A program made the position numbers and the translations under genes. Below, one piece after another: positions 34,072 to 42,662 of a stretch of 62,664 nucleotides of DNA; position 1 is the first letter of the stretch, and every line of letters starts with the position of its first letter. The notes below the pieces were generated by a model. It had not been told where the DNA came from and ran no database searches. It worked only from the letters and a program-made list of their open reading frames with translations. The DNA lies in assembly GCA_049302185.1 (NCBI GenBank), contig JBAQLV010000029.1, positions 1 through 62,664 of the forward strand, read 5' to 3'. The DNA comes from UBA1546 sp049302185 (GTDB taxonomy: Bacteria > Nitrospirota > Thermodesulfovibrionia > Thermodesulfovibrionales > UBA1546).

Positions 34072-34131
34072 AGCAACAGAACAGCAGCGTAGCAGAACTA
34101 CTGCACTATTGCTCTGCTGAGCTACTGCTCA
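34062..34131. repeat. Opposed 8-bp repeat arrays at the 3' end of rnhB
   Basis: The left part (34062-34097) has units such as AGAGCAAT, AGAGCAAC, AGAACAGC. The right part (34098-34131) has the reverse type CTACTGCA, TATTGCTC, TACTGCTC. They face each other almost without spacer. The rnhB stop codon TAG is provided by the left array. The same units appear at 53768-53840 and 56607-56806. Confidence 0.9.
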
Positions 34132-34145
34132 TGTTTTGAGGTATT

Positions 34146-34796
34146 ATGGAGCAGGAAAGAATAGATGAAGCATTAGAACTTGTATGGCTGCTTGAAGAAG
34201 AAGGCCGTCCTGAGTTTAACCGGTTCAGATTAAACTCTGATGACATTAATTTTGATGAGATGGTTAATGAAATGGTAAAACAGGATACGCTCATTTTAAA
34301 GGCTGATAAGGTCGGATTTACAGAGAAAGGCCGTATGCTCGCAAAAGGACTTATCCGCAGGCATCGTCTTGCAGAACAGCTCTTTACTGATGTTTTTGAA
34401 CTTACCGAGCCAACTGTTGAAGCAGATGCATGCAAGATGGAACACATCCTTAGCGAAGAATTGACAGAAAGCGTCTGCACTTTTCTTGGACATCCTCCAA
34501 AATGCCCTCATGGAAAGCCAATACCAAGGGGTGAATGCTGCAAGAAATATAAAATAGAGATAGAACCAATGGTTGTCAGGCTGATCGACTTTGAAGTTGG
34601 GCTGAAAGGAAGGATAGTTTTTATAGTATCAGCCGAAACATCAAGGCTAAACAGGCTCAGCTCTATGGGCATAACTGCCGGAAGCGTAATAAAGCTTCTG
34701 CAAAAAAAACCTTCCCTTGTTATTCAGGTTGAAGAGACAGCAATTGCAATAGACCCTGATATCGCAAAAGAGATATACGTTAAAAAAACTGCCTGA
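34146..34796 (+). CDS. DtxR/MntR-type metal-dependent regulator with FeoA-like domain
   Basis: The protein has an N-terminal winged helix (residues 1-60; unusually divergent), a DtxR dimerisation and metal-binding domain (GRMLAKGLIRRHRLAEQLFT, then CKMEHILSEELTESVCTFLG), the conserved segment CPHGKPIPRGECC, and a C-terminal FeoA/SH3-like domain (SMGITAGSVIKLLQKKPSLV). DtxR-type proteins repress metal uptake when iron or manganese is plentiful. No metal transporter is adjacent. The gene follows rnhB after the repeat array. Confidence 0.88.
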   Translation: MEQERIDEALELVWLLEEEGRPEFNRFRLNSDDINFDEMVNEMVKQDTLILKADKVGFTEKGRMLAKGLIRRHRLAEQLFTDVFELTEPTVEADACKMEHILSEELTESVCTFLGHPPKCPHGKPIPRGECCKKYKIEIEPMVVRLIDFEVGLKGRIVFIVSAETSRLNRLSSMGITAGSVIKLLQKKPSLVIQVEETAIAIDPDIAKEIYVKKTA

Positions 34797-34802
34797 TATT
34801 GA

Positions 34803-34980
34803 AGGAGGCTGTGTCTGTTTTTCGGCAATATTAAACTACCATTTCAATGGTGCAGATGTTATTACTATATATCAGCCTCTTACAAATTCTTATGCGGGGC
34901 TATCCGCTCCACTTTGTAGAGACTTCAGCCCCTATTCTGACAGACCCGTGAATCTTGCCTCAATCCAAACACAGCCTCCT
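34803..34980. repeat. Putative small non-coding element with 12-bp inverted termini
   Basis: AGGAGGCTGTGT at 34803-34814 is exactly inverted as ACACAGCCTCCT at 34969-34980. The right 30 bp (34951-34980) match 5370-5399 at 27 of 30 positions. No gene lies between. The size and ends suggest a MITE-like element between the DtxR-type gene and miaB. Confidence 0.55.
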
Positions 34981-35029
34981 TATTCATGCCTCCCTTGCTA
35001 CAGGTTCATCCCACATGTTAAATTTTAAG

Positions 35030-36328
35030 ATGCCTCGAAAAGTCTATATTCATACATTCGGATGTCAGATGAATGTCCATGATTCTGAGAAAATGGCCGG
35101 CATTCTGAAAGCTGAAGGCTATACCGAGGCTGCAAATACAGAAGATGCAGACCTGATAATCTTTAATACCTGCAGTATAAGGCAGAAAGCAGAACAAAAA
35201 TTCAGAAGCAAACTCGGAAGGATAAAATTATTAAAAAGTAAAAACCCGCTGCTTAAGATAGCTGTTGCGGGCTGCATTGCGCAGCAGAGGGGGAGGGATA
35301 TACTTAAAAGGAGCCCTCATGTGGATTATGTGTTTGGCCCCCAGAATATCCACAAATTAAGCGCTATGTTAACAACAAATGCTATGGTTTGCATTGAAGA
35401 TAACCCTGAGATTCAACACACCGACCTTCCTGCAGAGAGAAAGGAAAATGTTAAGGCTTGGGTATCCATAATGTACGGGTGCAATAATTTTTGCAGTTAT
35501 TGCATAGTGCCTTATACGCGGGGCAGAGAAAGGAGCAGGCCAAGTCAAAATATATATAAAGAAATACATGAGCTGGCTGAAAAAGGATTTAAGGAAGTAA
35601 CTCTTCTCGGACAGAATGTTAACTCTTATAATAGCGATACTAATTTCCCCGGACTCCTGAGGAAAATAGACACCATAAAAGGGGTTGAGAGGATAAGGTT
35701 TGTCACATCACACCCCCGGGACCTTTCTGATGAACTGATTTTATGCATTAAGGAATTACCAAAAACCTGTGAACATATTCACCTGCCGCTCCAGTCAGGT
35801 TCAGACAGAATACTCAAGCTTATGAACAGGGGGTATACCTACGAGGACTACCTTGAAAAGGTCAGAAAACTCAAGGAAAGTATCCCGCACATTGCAATAA
35901 CAACAGACCTTATTGCAGGTTTTCCCTCTGAAACAGACAATGACCATTCCATGACCATTAAAGCCTTAAGAAGCATTGAATTTGACGGCATATTTGCCTT
36001 TAAATTTTCTCCACGCCAAGGGACAAAAGCCGCAGAGATGGAAGGAAGTATTAACGAGGAGATAAAGTCGCAGCGGCTTAACGAGATACTCGGACTACAA
36101 GACGACATTACTTTAAGGAAGAATGAGGCGCTCAAGGGGACACTTCAGGAAGTGCTTGTTGAGGGTGCAAGTAAAAAAGACAAGGGAAAGATAACAGGCA
36201 GGACAAGGACAAACAAAATAGTTAATTTTGAGGGTGATGAGTCACTCATTGGCAAGTTAGTCAATGTTGAGATTAGAATGGCAATGAGGCACTCTCTCAA
36301 AGGCAGACTCCCCAGTCAAAGCCAATAA
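35030..36328 (+). CDS. miaB: tRNA-2-methylthio-N6-dimethylallyladenosine synthase MiaB
   Basis: MiaB is a radical SAM enzyme that adds the methylthio group to i6A37 of tRNA. The auxiliary-cluster cysteines are in HTFGCQMNVHDSEKM, IFNTCSIRQKAE and AVAGCIAQQRG. The radical SAM motif is CNNFCSYCIVPYTRGRERSR. A TRAM domain ends the protein. The ATG at 35030 gives the family-typical start MPRKVYIHTFGCQM; an ATG at 35015 adds five residues. Upstream in-frame codons lie in a repeat and are not expected to be translated. A hairpin AATAACAC/GTGTTATT follows the gene at 36324-36351. Confidence 0.96.
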   Translation: MPRKVYIHTFGCQMNVHDSEKMAGILKAEGYTEAANTEDADLIIFNTCSIRQKAEQKFRSKLGRIKLLKSKNPLLKIAVAGCIAQQRGRDILKRSPHVDYVFGPQNIHKLSAMLTTNAMVCIEDNPEIQHTDLPAERKENVKAWVSIMYGCNNFCSYCIVPYTRGRERSRPSQNIYKEIHELAEKGFKEVTLLGQNVNSYNSDTNFPGLLRKIDTIKGVERIRFVTSHPRDLSDELILCIKELPKTCEHIHLPLQSGSDRILKLMNRGYTYEDYLEKVRKLKESIPHIAITTDLIAGFPSETDNDHSMTIKALRSIEFDGIFAFKFSPRQGTKAAEMEGSINEEIKSQRLNEILGLQDDITLRKNEALKGTLQEVLVEGASKKDKGKITGRTRTNKIVNFEGDESLIGKLVNVEIRMAMRHSLKGRLPSQSQ

Positions 36329-36898
36329 CACCCACAAAGGAGCGTGTTATTGATTTAAAACCTAAAGTAAAACCTTCAGAACATATTGAAACTATTTTAA
36401 AACAAACGACAATCCAATCTCATATATGCATGTATTCCCTGCGCCGTCAGGAACAAAAAGGAGCGCGCACAACGCTTGGCAGTGCTTAATAGCAGGGAAG
36501 AAGCCTTATATAAGGAGTAGCAAGCCGGTAAAGCCCTTGATGTTCTAATCGAAGAGAGCAATATGAATGGTACATGAATAACCATCCTCGCGGATCCCTT
36601 ATTTCTGTAAGGATTCAGGGCATTCAAAACGGTAAGCTTATTGGCATCCCAATCTTTCCGCATAACTAATTGATTTTAAAGATATTTCAGTCTGCCTAAA
36701 ACTCATTCAAATCCGTAGAAACCTATGCAGACATTGGTCTGAGCCTCATTGCATATCGTCTTAATAACAGCTTACCAACAACCTTTGTTTATAGCGTATG
36801 TCTGATAAGATATATTATGTTAAATTAACAAATAAGCAAAACCACGTAATGGCTAATGTTGGTTGAGTGTCCGAGGCATGGGGATATCTGAAATTGCT
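36329..36898. other. Gene-free region, 570 bp
   Basis: No open frame here has a recognisable product. A plus-strand frame ending at about 36489 and a minus-strand 88-codon frame (36397-36663) show no known motif or ribosome site. A hairpin with 8-bp stem AATAACAC/GTGTTATT (36324-36351) follows miaB but lacks a T-run, so terminator function is uncertain. The region may be decayed coding sequence between convergent genes. Confidence 0.5.
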
Positions 36899-38014
36899 TT
36901 AAATTTCAACAAGCTCGTAATCCCTGCTTCCAAGCCCGAGCCTGCCAGCCTCTTCTATCTGTATCAGGTAGGGTTTTTTTGAAAGCTCAAAAAGGATATC
37001 GTCAGTTTGCCTTTCAGGCTCGTCTGCGGCTGATTGGGGCAAAGCCTTTGCCTTTAAGAGCATATCAGTCGTTGCCTGCTCTATCGCCACAATGTCATCG
37101 GAGACAAGGATTCCCTGATCCTGTATAACCGGCACATCAGCAGCCGGCATGCAATCACATTCAGGCTGTATTTCTGTAAGGAAGTTTATATAAATCACTT
37201 TATTAGGCTTGAACGTACTTAAAACAGCATTAGCAGCCTCTGCGAGGGCCTTCATGAATCTTTCATCATCTCCCGGCAGCATCAAGGCGCCTTCCGGACA
37301 AACCCTAGTGCACCTGCCGCACCTCCAGCAGTCATCTTCGTTATAGCCAAACATTTCGTTTTCGAACTTTATCAGTTCAAGGGGGCAGATTTCTTCGCAT
37401 TGAAGGCAGAGCGCGCATTTTTCTTCATCCCACAGTAACCTGCCCTCGCCTATTGTATGCATTGCGCCTCTTCCGCACTTCCACCCGCAGTGTCTATGAC
37501 TGGAACTTATCCCTCCCATGGCAACGTTTTTAATTGCACCGGCATAGCCTGCCTGAATATGTCCCTTTACATGTGAACAAACGACCATTGCGGGAACATC
37601 ATGGATAAGGCTTGCAACTGCTATTTCACCAAGAATCTCGCCTGCTTTAACCATTATATTATCATTTCCGTAAAGTCCGTCACCAAGCACAACAGGCGCT
37701 CCAACTGAGAGTGAATTTATTCCGTTCTGGTTTGCGACTTCAAGGTAATCCAGTCCTTTTATACGTACGGTATCTGTCACAAAAGGCTTGGCATCTATAC
37801 CTTTCAAAGCATCCACAACCTTCCTCAAAAACACAGGCCTGACAACCCTGTGGGCGCCTTCTGAACCGAAATGAGTTTTCACTGCTATCCATTCATCCTT
37901 ATCAAAATGTGCCGAAAGATTAATTTCCTTAAGCACGCGTTCGAGTTTGCCGGGCATGCTGTCAGCATACTTCCATTTTTTTACTCTTGCTGATGCAAAA
38001 TAGACCTTTGACAT
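36899..38014 (-). CDS. DUF362 protein with two [4Fe-4S] ferredoxin motifs
   Basis: Residues 1-185 match DUF362 (AVKTHFGSEGAHRVVRPVFL, VVCSHVKGHIQAGYAGAIKN, VAMGGISS). Residues 190-245 carry two ferredoxin motifs, CALCLQCEEICPLELI and CWRCGRCTRVCPEGAL. Proteins of this type are common in anaerobes; their reaction is not established. The gene lies 1 bp from the small membrane protein gene upstream on the same strand, suggesting co-transcription. Confidence 0.92.
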   Translation of the reverse strand: MSKVYFASARVKKWKYADSMPGKLERVLKEINLSAHFDKDEWIAVKTHFGSEGAHRVVRPVFLRKVVDALKGIDAKPFVTDTVRIKGLDYLEVANQNGINSLSVGAPVVLGDGLYGNDNIMVKAGEILGEIAVASLIHDVPAMVVCSHVKGHIQAGYAGAIKNVAMGGISSSHRHCGWKCGRGAMHTIGEGRLLWDEEKCALCLQCEEICPLELIKFENEMFGYNEDDCWRCGRCTRVCPEGALMLPGDDERFMKALAEAANAVLSTFKPNKVIYINFLTEIQPECDCMPAADVPVIQDQGILVSDDIVAIEQATTDMLLKAKALPQSAADEPERQTDDILFELSKKPYLIQIEEAGRLGLGSRDYELVEI

Positions 38015-38015
38015 C

Positions 38016-38270
38016 TCAGCCTCGTTTCACAAGCTTATTATAAATATAGCCAATCAGCGCCGCGCTCACAAAACCGTCAGCAAAACCATAGAGCAGTCCA
38101 AGAAAACTTCCAAGCGGAGTTATGGTATAACCCGGATATATGGATTGCGCAAGAACTTCCAGAAAAAGCCTGCCGTAGCCTGTGTAATAGGAAATCCATG
38201 TTATTATAAACAGCGAAACGCCCCAAACTGATCCAAGTGCAACTCCGAGTGCAACCGGTCTTAATTTCAT
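38016..38270 (-). CDS. Small two-helix membrane protein
   Basis: The 84-residue protein has two hydrophobic segments: VALGVALGSVWGVSLFIITW and LGSFLGLLYGFADGFVSAAL. A YPGYTITPLGS turn connects them. The pattern resembles small membrane proteins sometimes labelled holin-like in genome annotations, but there is no phage context. Function unknown. Confidence 0.7.
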   Translation of the reverse strand: MKLRPVALGVALGSVWGVSLFIITWISYYTGYGRLFLEVLAQSIYPGYTITPLGSFLGLLYGFADGFVSAALIGYIYNKLVKRG

Positions 38271-38318
38271 AACTCCCTCAATATATCAGCCCTCTTTCAG
38301 GCTTATTACCTTTCTCCC

Positions 38319-39983
38319 TTAATAACTCCGGTACTTATTTGTTATCGGGAATCGCCTGTCTTTGCCGAATGCCCGCGGTGTTATTTTTATTCCTGGAGGA
38401 GACTGCCTTCTTTTATATTCACTTCTGTCTATCATCTCTATGACCTTCCTTGTGCACTCAATCTCACACCCTGAAGACAATATATCCTCAAAACTTTTGT
38501 CATCTTCAACGTACGCCTTGAGTATGGGATCAAGCACAGGATACGGAGGCAGAGAGTCCGTGTCTTTCTGATCAGGCCTCAGCTCCGCAGAAGGTTCTTT
38601 CCAGATCACCCTTTCTGGGATTACTGCCCTGCCCTCATTAGAATTTTTCCATTTGCAAAGTTCATATACAAGGGTCTTAGGCACGTCTTTTATAACTGCA
38701 AAACCTCCTGCCATATCTCCGTAAAGTGTAGCATATCCGACGCTCATTTCAGACTTATTCCCTGTTGTCAGAACAAGCCATCCGAATTTATTGGAAAATG
38801 CCATAAGTATATTCCCTCTTATTCTCGCCTGCAGGTTCTCTTCTGTTTTATCTTCAGGAAGCCCTTTGAATCCCGCTCTCAGATTTTCGAGATAGGCTTC
38901 AAATATATTGCTGATAGGCGCTTCAATTATTTTAATGCTGAGGTTTTTAGAGAGATCATAGGCATCCTCCCTACTCTCTTTCGACGTATACGGAGACGGC
39001 ATAAAGATGCCTGTAACATTTTCCTTGCCTATGGCATCAACTGCAATTGCAGCTACGAGCGCAGAGTCAACTCCGCCGCTTAAACCTATGACAGCTTGCT
39101 TAAAATCATTCTTAATAACATAATCTCTCGTGCCTAAAACAAGCGCTTTATAAACCTCTTCTTCAAATCCCCCCTCGCCCCCCTTTTCTAACCCCGTTAG
39201 AGAGATATTCTCTAACGGGGCTAAAGGGGGGATGGGGGGATTATAACCGTCCAATGCAATTTCCGAGATAATCATCTCTTCTTCAAACTGTCTTCCCCTG
39301 ACTATAATCTCTCCTGTTTTATCAGCTATGAAGCTCCCTCCGTCAAAAACAAGTTCATCCTGCCCCCCGACTGTATTTAGATATGCGATTACTATTTTAT
39401 TATCAGATGCCCTTTCAGAAATCATCTTTTCCCTTAAATGCGCCTTGCCCATATGATACGGGGAAGCATTTATATTCAAAATGACCTCAGCGCCTGCAAG
39501 AGCCTGATACTTTGCAGGGCCTTCGGGATACCATATATCCTCACAGATATTCACTCCGATATTTATATCCTCAATTCTATAGACAGGGGTTTCGGTCCCT
39601 GCCCTGAAGTATCTGTATTCGTCAAAGACTCCATAGTTTGGAAGAAATACCTTGTGGTACACGCCAATCATCTTGCAGTTCCGGATTATTGCTGCAGCGT
39701 TGTAAAGAATGCTGTCTTTTCTGTCAACAAAGCCGACAACAGCCGCTATATCTTTCGTATTTTCAATAACCCTGCTTAATGCCTCAAGGTTATCGTCTAT
39801 GAAATGGTGTTTCAGCAGGAGGTCTTCGGGGGGGTAACCCGTAATTGACAGTTCGGGGAATATAACCAGAGAAGATTTCTTTTCCCTTGCCTTCCGGATG
39901 TAAGCGCAAATCTTCAAGACATTGCCTTCAATGCCGCCAACAGTAGGATTAATCTGGGCAAGCGCTATTCTGATTGTCTTCAT
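38319..39983 (-). CDS. nadE: Glutamine-dependent NAD+ synthetase
   Basis: NadE amidates nicotinate adenine dinucleotide using ammonia from its own glutaminase. Residues 1-255 are the nitrilase-fold glutaminase with Glu in IFPELSITGYPPEDLL, Lys in HKVFLPNYGVF and the nucleophile Cys in GVNICEDIWYP. Residues 290-554 form the synthetase, with the PP-loop AVIGLSGGVDSALVAAIA and the TTGNKSEMSVGY segment. The interdomain linker is enlarged by an in-frame palindromic repeat (39165-39242), which adds about 26 residues rich in Pro and Gly. No ribosome site is apparent before the ATG at 39983. Confidence 0.96.
   Translation of the reverse strand: MKTIRIALAQINPTVGGIEGNVLKICAYIRKAREKKSSLVIFPELSITGYPPEDLLLKHHFIDDNLEALSRVIENTKDIAAVVGFVDRKDSILYNAAAIIRNCKMIGVYHKVFLPNYGVFDEYRYFRAGTETPVYRIEDINIGVNICEDIWYPEGPAKYQALAGAEVILNINASPYHMGKAHLREKMISERASDNKIVIAYLNTVGGQDELVFDGGSFIADKTGEIIVRGRQFEEEMIISEIALDGYNPPIPPLAPLENISLTGLEKGGEGGFEEEVYKALVLGTRDYVIKNDFKQAVIGLSGGVDSALVAAIAVDAIGKENVTGIFMPSPYTSKESREDAYDLSKNLSIKIIEAPISNIFEAYLENLRAGFKGLPEDKTEENLQARIRGNILMAFSNKFGWLVLTTGNKSEMSVGYATLYGDMAGGFAVIKDVPKTLVYELCKWKNSNEGRAVIPERVIWKEPSAELRPDQKDTDSLPPYPVLDPILKAYVEDDKSFEDILSSGCEIECTRKVIEMIDRSEYKRRQSPPGIKITPRAFGKDRRFPITNKYRSY
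39165..39242. repeat. Nested palindromic repeats inserted in frame in nadE
   Basis: The outer palindrome is the GC-rich unit also in addA and addB (AAATCCCCCCTCGCCCCCC paired with GGGGGGATGGGGGGATT). Inside its loop lies a second palindrome, CCCCGTTAGAGA paired with TCTCTAACGGGG (39192-39220). Both together keep the nadE frame and encode a Pro/Gly/Leu-rich linker. Confidence 0.92.
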
Positions 39984-40037
39984 AAGTAAATGATAATTTG
40001 AAGTGCTTCCATTTGTAAAGCCATTTAAAGAACAGAA

Positions 40038-40110
40038 AGTTAAGAGTTAAGAGTTCTGAAATTTCTCTTTAAACTTTTAACTTCTAACTTTAAACTTTTA
40101 ACTTCAAAGT
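40038..40110. repeat. Opposed short tandem-repeat arrays (AGTTAAG / CTTTTAA type)
   Basis: GTTAAGAGTTAAGAGTTC on the left faces TTAAACTTTTAACTTC repeated on the right. The units are about 7 bp. They fill the divergent gap between nadE and the TSUP gene, so both promoters may have to lie within or beside them. Confidence 0.75.
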
Positions 40111-40126
40111 TTATGTATAATACCCC

Positions 40127-41101
40127 ATGGATTTTTTAAATGTGCTGTTTCCTGTCTCAGGGGTTAAGACATATATTTTTATTCCCCCTCTGGTTGCTCT
40201 ATTAGTATCCTTTTTCACATCAATGAGCGGGGTCTCGGGAGCTTTCCTGCTTCTGCCTTTCCAGATGAGTGTCCTTAAATACACAAGTCCTTCAGTGAGT
40301 GCCACTAACTTTGTCTTTAACATAGTTGCAATCCCAAGCGGTGTTTATCGCTATATAAAAGAAGGAAGAATGGCATGGCCTTTAACATGGGTAGTTATCG
40401 TCGGAACACTTCCTGGTGTATTTATTGGATATTATCTCAGGGTTCTTTATCTGCCAGACCCGAAAGCATTTAAACTCTTTGTCGGCTGTGTTTTGCTTTA
40501 TATTGGAAGCCGTCTTTTGTATGAGATGACTGGCAAGGCTGCAGCAGGGAAAAATAAGATGAAAGTTCTCGATGAAAAATTTAAACAAAGGACAGCAGAG
40601 CTTAAAAAACAACAGAATACTCGACTTGCATCAGGGCTTCCAAAAGAAGCAGTTGTTAAGACTATCTCATTTACTCTCTCAAAAGTAGAATATGAATTCT
40701 GGGGGGAAAAATTTTCCTTCAGCACCATCGGTATGTTTATACTGGCATTTATTGTCGGTGTTATAGGCGGGACGTACGGAATCGGAGGCGGCGCAATCAT
40801 CGCACCATTCTGTATCGCAGTTTTTCATCTTCCTGTTTACACTGTTGCAGGTGCTGCACTTATGGGAACCTTTTTAACATCAATCGCAGGAGTTACGTTT
40901 TACAGCATTATGCCTGCAAGAGGAGGTCTTTCTACTTCACCTGACTGGCTTCTGGGACTCCTTTTGGGTGCAGGTGGTTTTGTAGGAATGTATCTTGGTG
41001 CAAGGTTTCAGAAGTTTGTCCCGCAGAGAGTTATAAAACTCATATTAGGTCTAATCATTACTTTTCTGTCTATCGGATACATTTCGCAGTTTTTTGTGTA
41101 A
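40127..41101 (+). CDS. TSUP-family (TauE/SafE) membrane exporter
   Basis: The 324-residue protein has two homologous groups of membrane helices typical of TSUP transporters, which move sulfite, sulfonates or related organic anions. The first half has FFTSMSGVSGAFLLLPFQMS, the second IVGVIGGTYGIGGGAIIAPF. A basic cytoplasmic loop of about 75 residues separates the halves. Substrate cannot be inferred from context. No clear ribosome site precedes the ATG. Confidence 0.9.
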   Translation: MDFLNVLFPVSGVKTYIFIPPLVALLVSFFTSMSGVSGAFLLLPFQMSVLKYTSPSVSATNFVFNIVAIPSGVYRYIKEGRMAWPLTWVVIVGTLPGVFIGYYLRVLYLPDPKAFKLFVGCVLLYIGSRLLYEMTGKAAAGKNKMKVLDEKFKQRTAELKKQQNTRLASGLPKEAVVKTISFTLSKVEYEFWGEKFSFSTIGMFILAFIVGVIGGTYGIGGGAIIAPFCIAVFHLPVYTVAGAALMGTFLTSIAGVTFYSIMPARGGLSTSPDWLLGLLLGAGGFVGMYLGARFQKFVPQRVIKLILGLIITFLSIGYISQFFV

Positions 41102-41135
41102 CTCAGGCTGCATATCATGTAAAATAATAAATAGG

Positions 41136-42377
41136 ATGCCCTTAGCCAGAGAAACAAAAATCTATAAAACATTTATGGTCTCCATCAGCCTGACGATTAT
41201 TGCAGTCCTGTCAGGGATTTTTTTTATTACAACTGCAAGAACCAGGCAGTTAATAGATCAAGAAAATGTAATAAGGGCCAGGACATTATTTAACAGTATA
41301 ATTTTAACAAGAAAATGGAATGCTAATCATGATGGAGTATACGTTGAAAAGAAAAAAGGAGCAAAGCCCAACCCTTATCTTGATAAGGCAGAAATCAAAA
41401 CCATTGACGGCAAAGTATATGTCAAAAGAAACTCTGCTCAGATGGCCCGCGAGATTTCTGAATATGCTGAAAAGGACGGGCTGTTTAAATTCCATTTAAC
41501 AAGCCTGAATCTCCTTAACCCTGCAAATAAGCCTGACGTTTTTGAGACAAGGGCATTGTCATTATTTGAAAAGGGGATAAAAGAGACTTCCCATACCGAA
41601 AAGAAGAACGGCATAACATATTTCAGATATATGGCTCCGCTTTACATAGAGAAAGAATGTCTTCATTGCCATTCAGCTCAGGGCTATAAGATAGGCGAAG
41701 TGAGAGGCGGCATTAGTATAACCTTTGATATTGAGAATATCCGCAATAAGTTAGAAGCCAACACTATCTATGCAATCATTTTCGGTTTGCTGTCCACATC
41801 TTTCCTTTTAGGGCTTATTTTTCTCTTTACAGCACGGTTAATAAAGAAAACTTTGGAAATTCAGCAGCGATTCGAATACTTGGCTATTACAGACGGGCTG
41901 ACAGGAATATTTAACAGAAGACACATAATGACAAGATTTAATGAGGAATTCGAAAGAGCAAGAAGGCTTAAGAAAAATCTGGGATGCATAATGATTGATA
42001 TGGACAGGTTCAAATCCATAAATGATGAGTTCGGGCATCTTGTCGGAGATGAGGTATTGAGAGAAGTTTCAGTCCGCATAAAGAATTCCATCCGAATTTA
42101 TGACGTCTTAGGCCGTTATGGAGGGGAAGAGTTTTTGATTGTATTGCCGGACACCGATTTTGATAATACAAGGAGCCTTGCTGAAAGAATAAGGGAAAAT
42201 GTAAAAGCAGATATGTTTTTAGCGGCGGATATGCCTTTGCATATTCATATTACGATCAGTTTAGGCATTGCACGCATGACAGACGGGGACAGATCTATAG
42301 ACGATACTATAAAGAGAGCGGACGATGGACTGTATAAAGCAAAAAACAGCGGAAGAGACAGAGTTGAATGGCTTTAA
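41136..42377 (+). CDS. Membrane diguanylate cyclase with heme-c-type DUF3365 sensor domain
   Basis: Two membrane helices (residues 15-35 and about 215-240) flank a periplasmic domain of about 180 residues. That domain ends in ECLHCHSAQGYKIGEVRGGI, a CxxCH heme-c motif in a Tll0287/DUF3365-like setting. The C-terminal GGDEF domain has the active site GGEEF and an upstream RIYD that fits the inhibitory I-site RxxD. It should make cyclic di-GMP in response to a redox or gas signal sensed by heme. The ATG at 41136 gives a good N-terminal anchor; the upstream TTG at 41094 overlaps the preceding gene. Confidence 0.9.
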   Translation: MPLARETKIYKTFMVSISLTIIAVLSGIFFITTARTRQLIDQENVIRARTLFNSIILTRKWNANHDGVYVEKKKGAKPNPYLDKAEIKTIDGKVYVKRNSAQMAREISEYAEKDGLFKFHLTSLNLLNPANKPDVFETRALSLFEKGIKETSHTEKKNGITYFRYMAPLYIEKECLHCHSAQGYKIGEVRGGISITFDIENIRNKLEANTIYAIIFGLLSTSFLLGLIFLFTARLIKKTLEIQQRFEYLAITDGLTGIFNRRHIMTRFNEEFERARRLKKNLGCIMIDMDRFKSINDEFGHLVGDEVLREVSVRIKNSIRIYDVLGRYGGEEFLIVLPDTDFDNTRSLAERIRENVKADMFLAADMPLHIHITISLGIARMTDGDRSIDDTIKRADDGLYKAKNSGRDRVEWL

Positions 42378-42462
42378 CTGAGGAATTCTTCCCGGTTTGA
42401 GTTGCCGGCAAGTCTTGTCTATAATAAACAAGAACATTTATTCACACAAAGGAGGTGTTTTT

Positions 42463-42651
42463 ATGTTGAAACCTGCTGTTGATTGGGATACATGTGTAGG
42501 GTGCGGCGCATGTGCAGAGGTCTGCCCAGAAGTCTTTCAACTAAGAGATGATAAGATATGGGTGGTCGGACTGGAAAAGTGCAATACCTGCAATTGTCAG
42601 GAAGCTGCCGACATCTGCCCGGTTCAGGCAATAACTATTACTGAGGAGTAA
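42463..42651 (+). CDS. 4Fe-4S ferredoxin
   Basis: AAAGGAGGTG at 42448-42457 fixes the ATG at 42463, giving a 62-residue protein. The first motif is CVGCGACAEVCPEVF, with the single [4Fe-4S] set; a further CNTCNCQEAADICPVQAI provides the remaining cysteines. The layout resembles short clostridial-type or single-cluster ferredoxins. It precedes the flavoprotein gene by 11 bp and likely feeds it electrons. Confidence 0.92.
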   Translation: MLKPAVDWDTCVGCGACAEVCPEVFQLRDDKIWVVGLEKCNTCNCQEAADICPVQAITITEE

Positions 42652-42662
42652 CCGGTAAAACT

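Noticed and set aside
36324..36351. Hairpin after miaB as a rho-independent terminator
   Set aside because: The stem is AT-rich and no T-run follows.
36397..36663. 88-codon minus-strand frame downstream of miaB
   Set aside because: No motif, no ribosome site and no resemblance to a known family.
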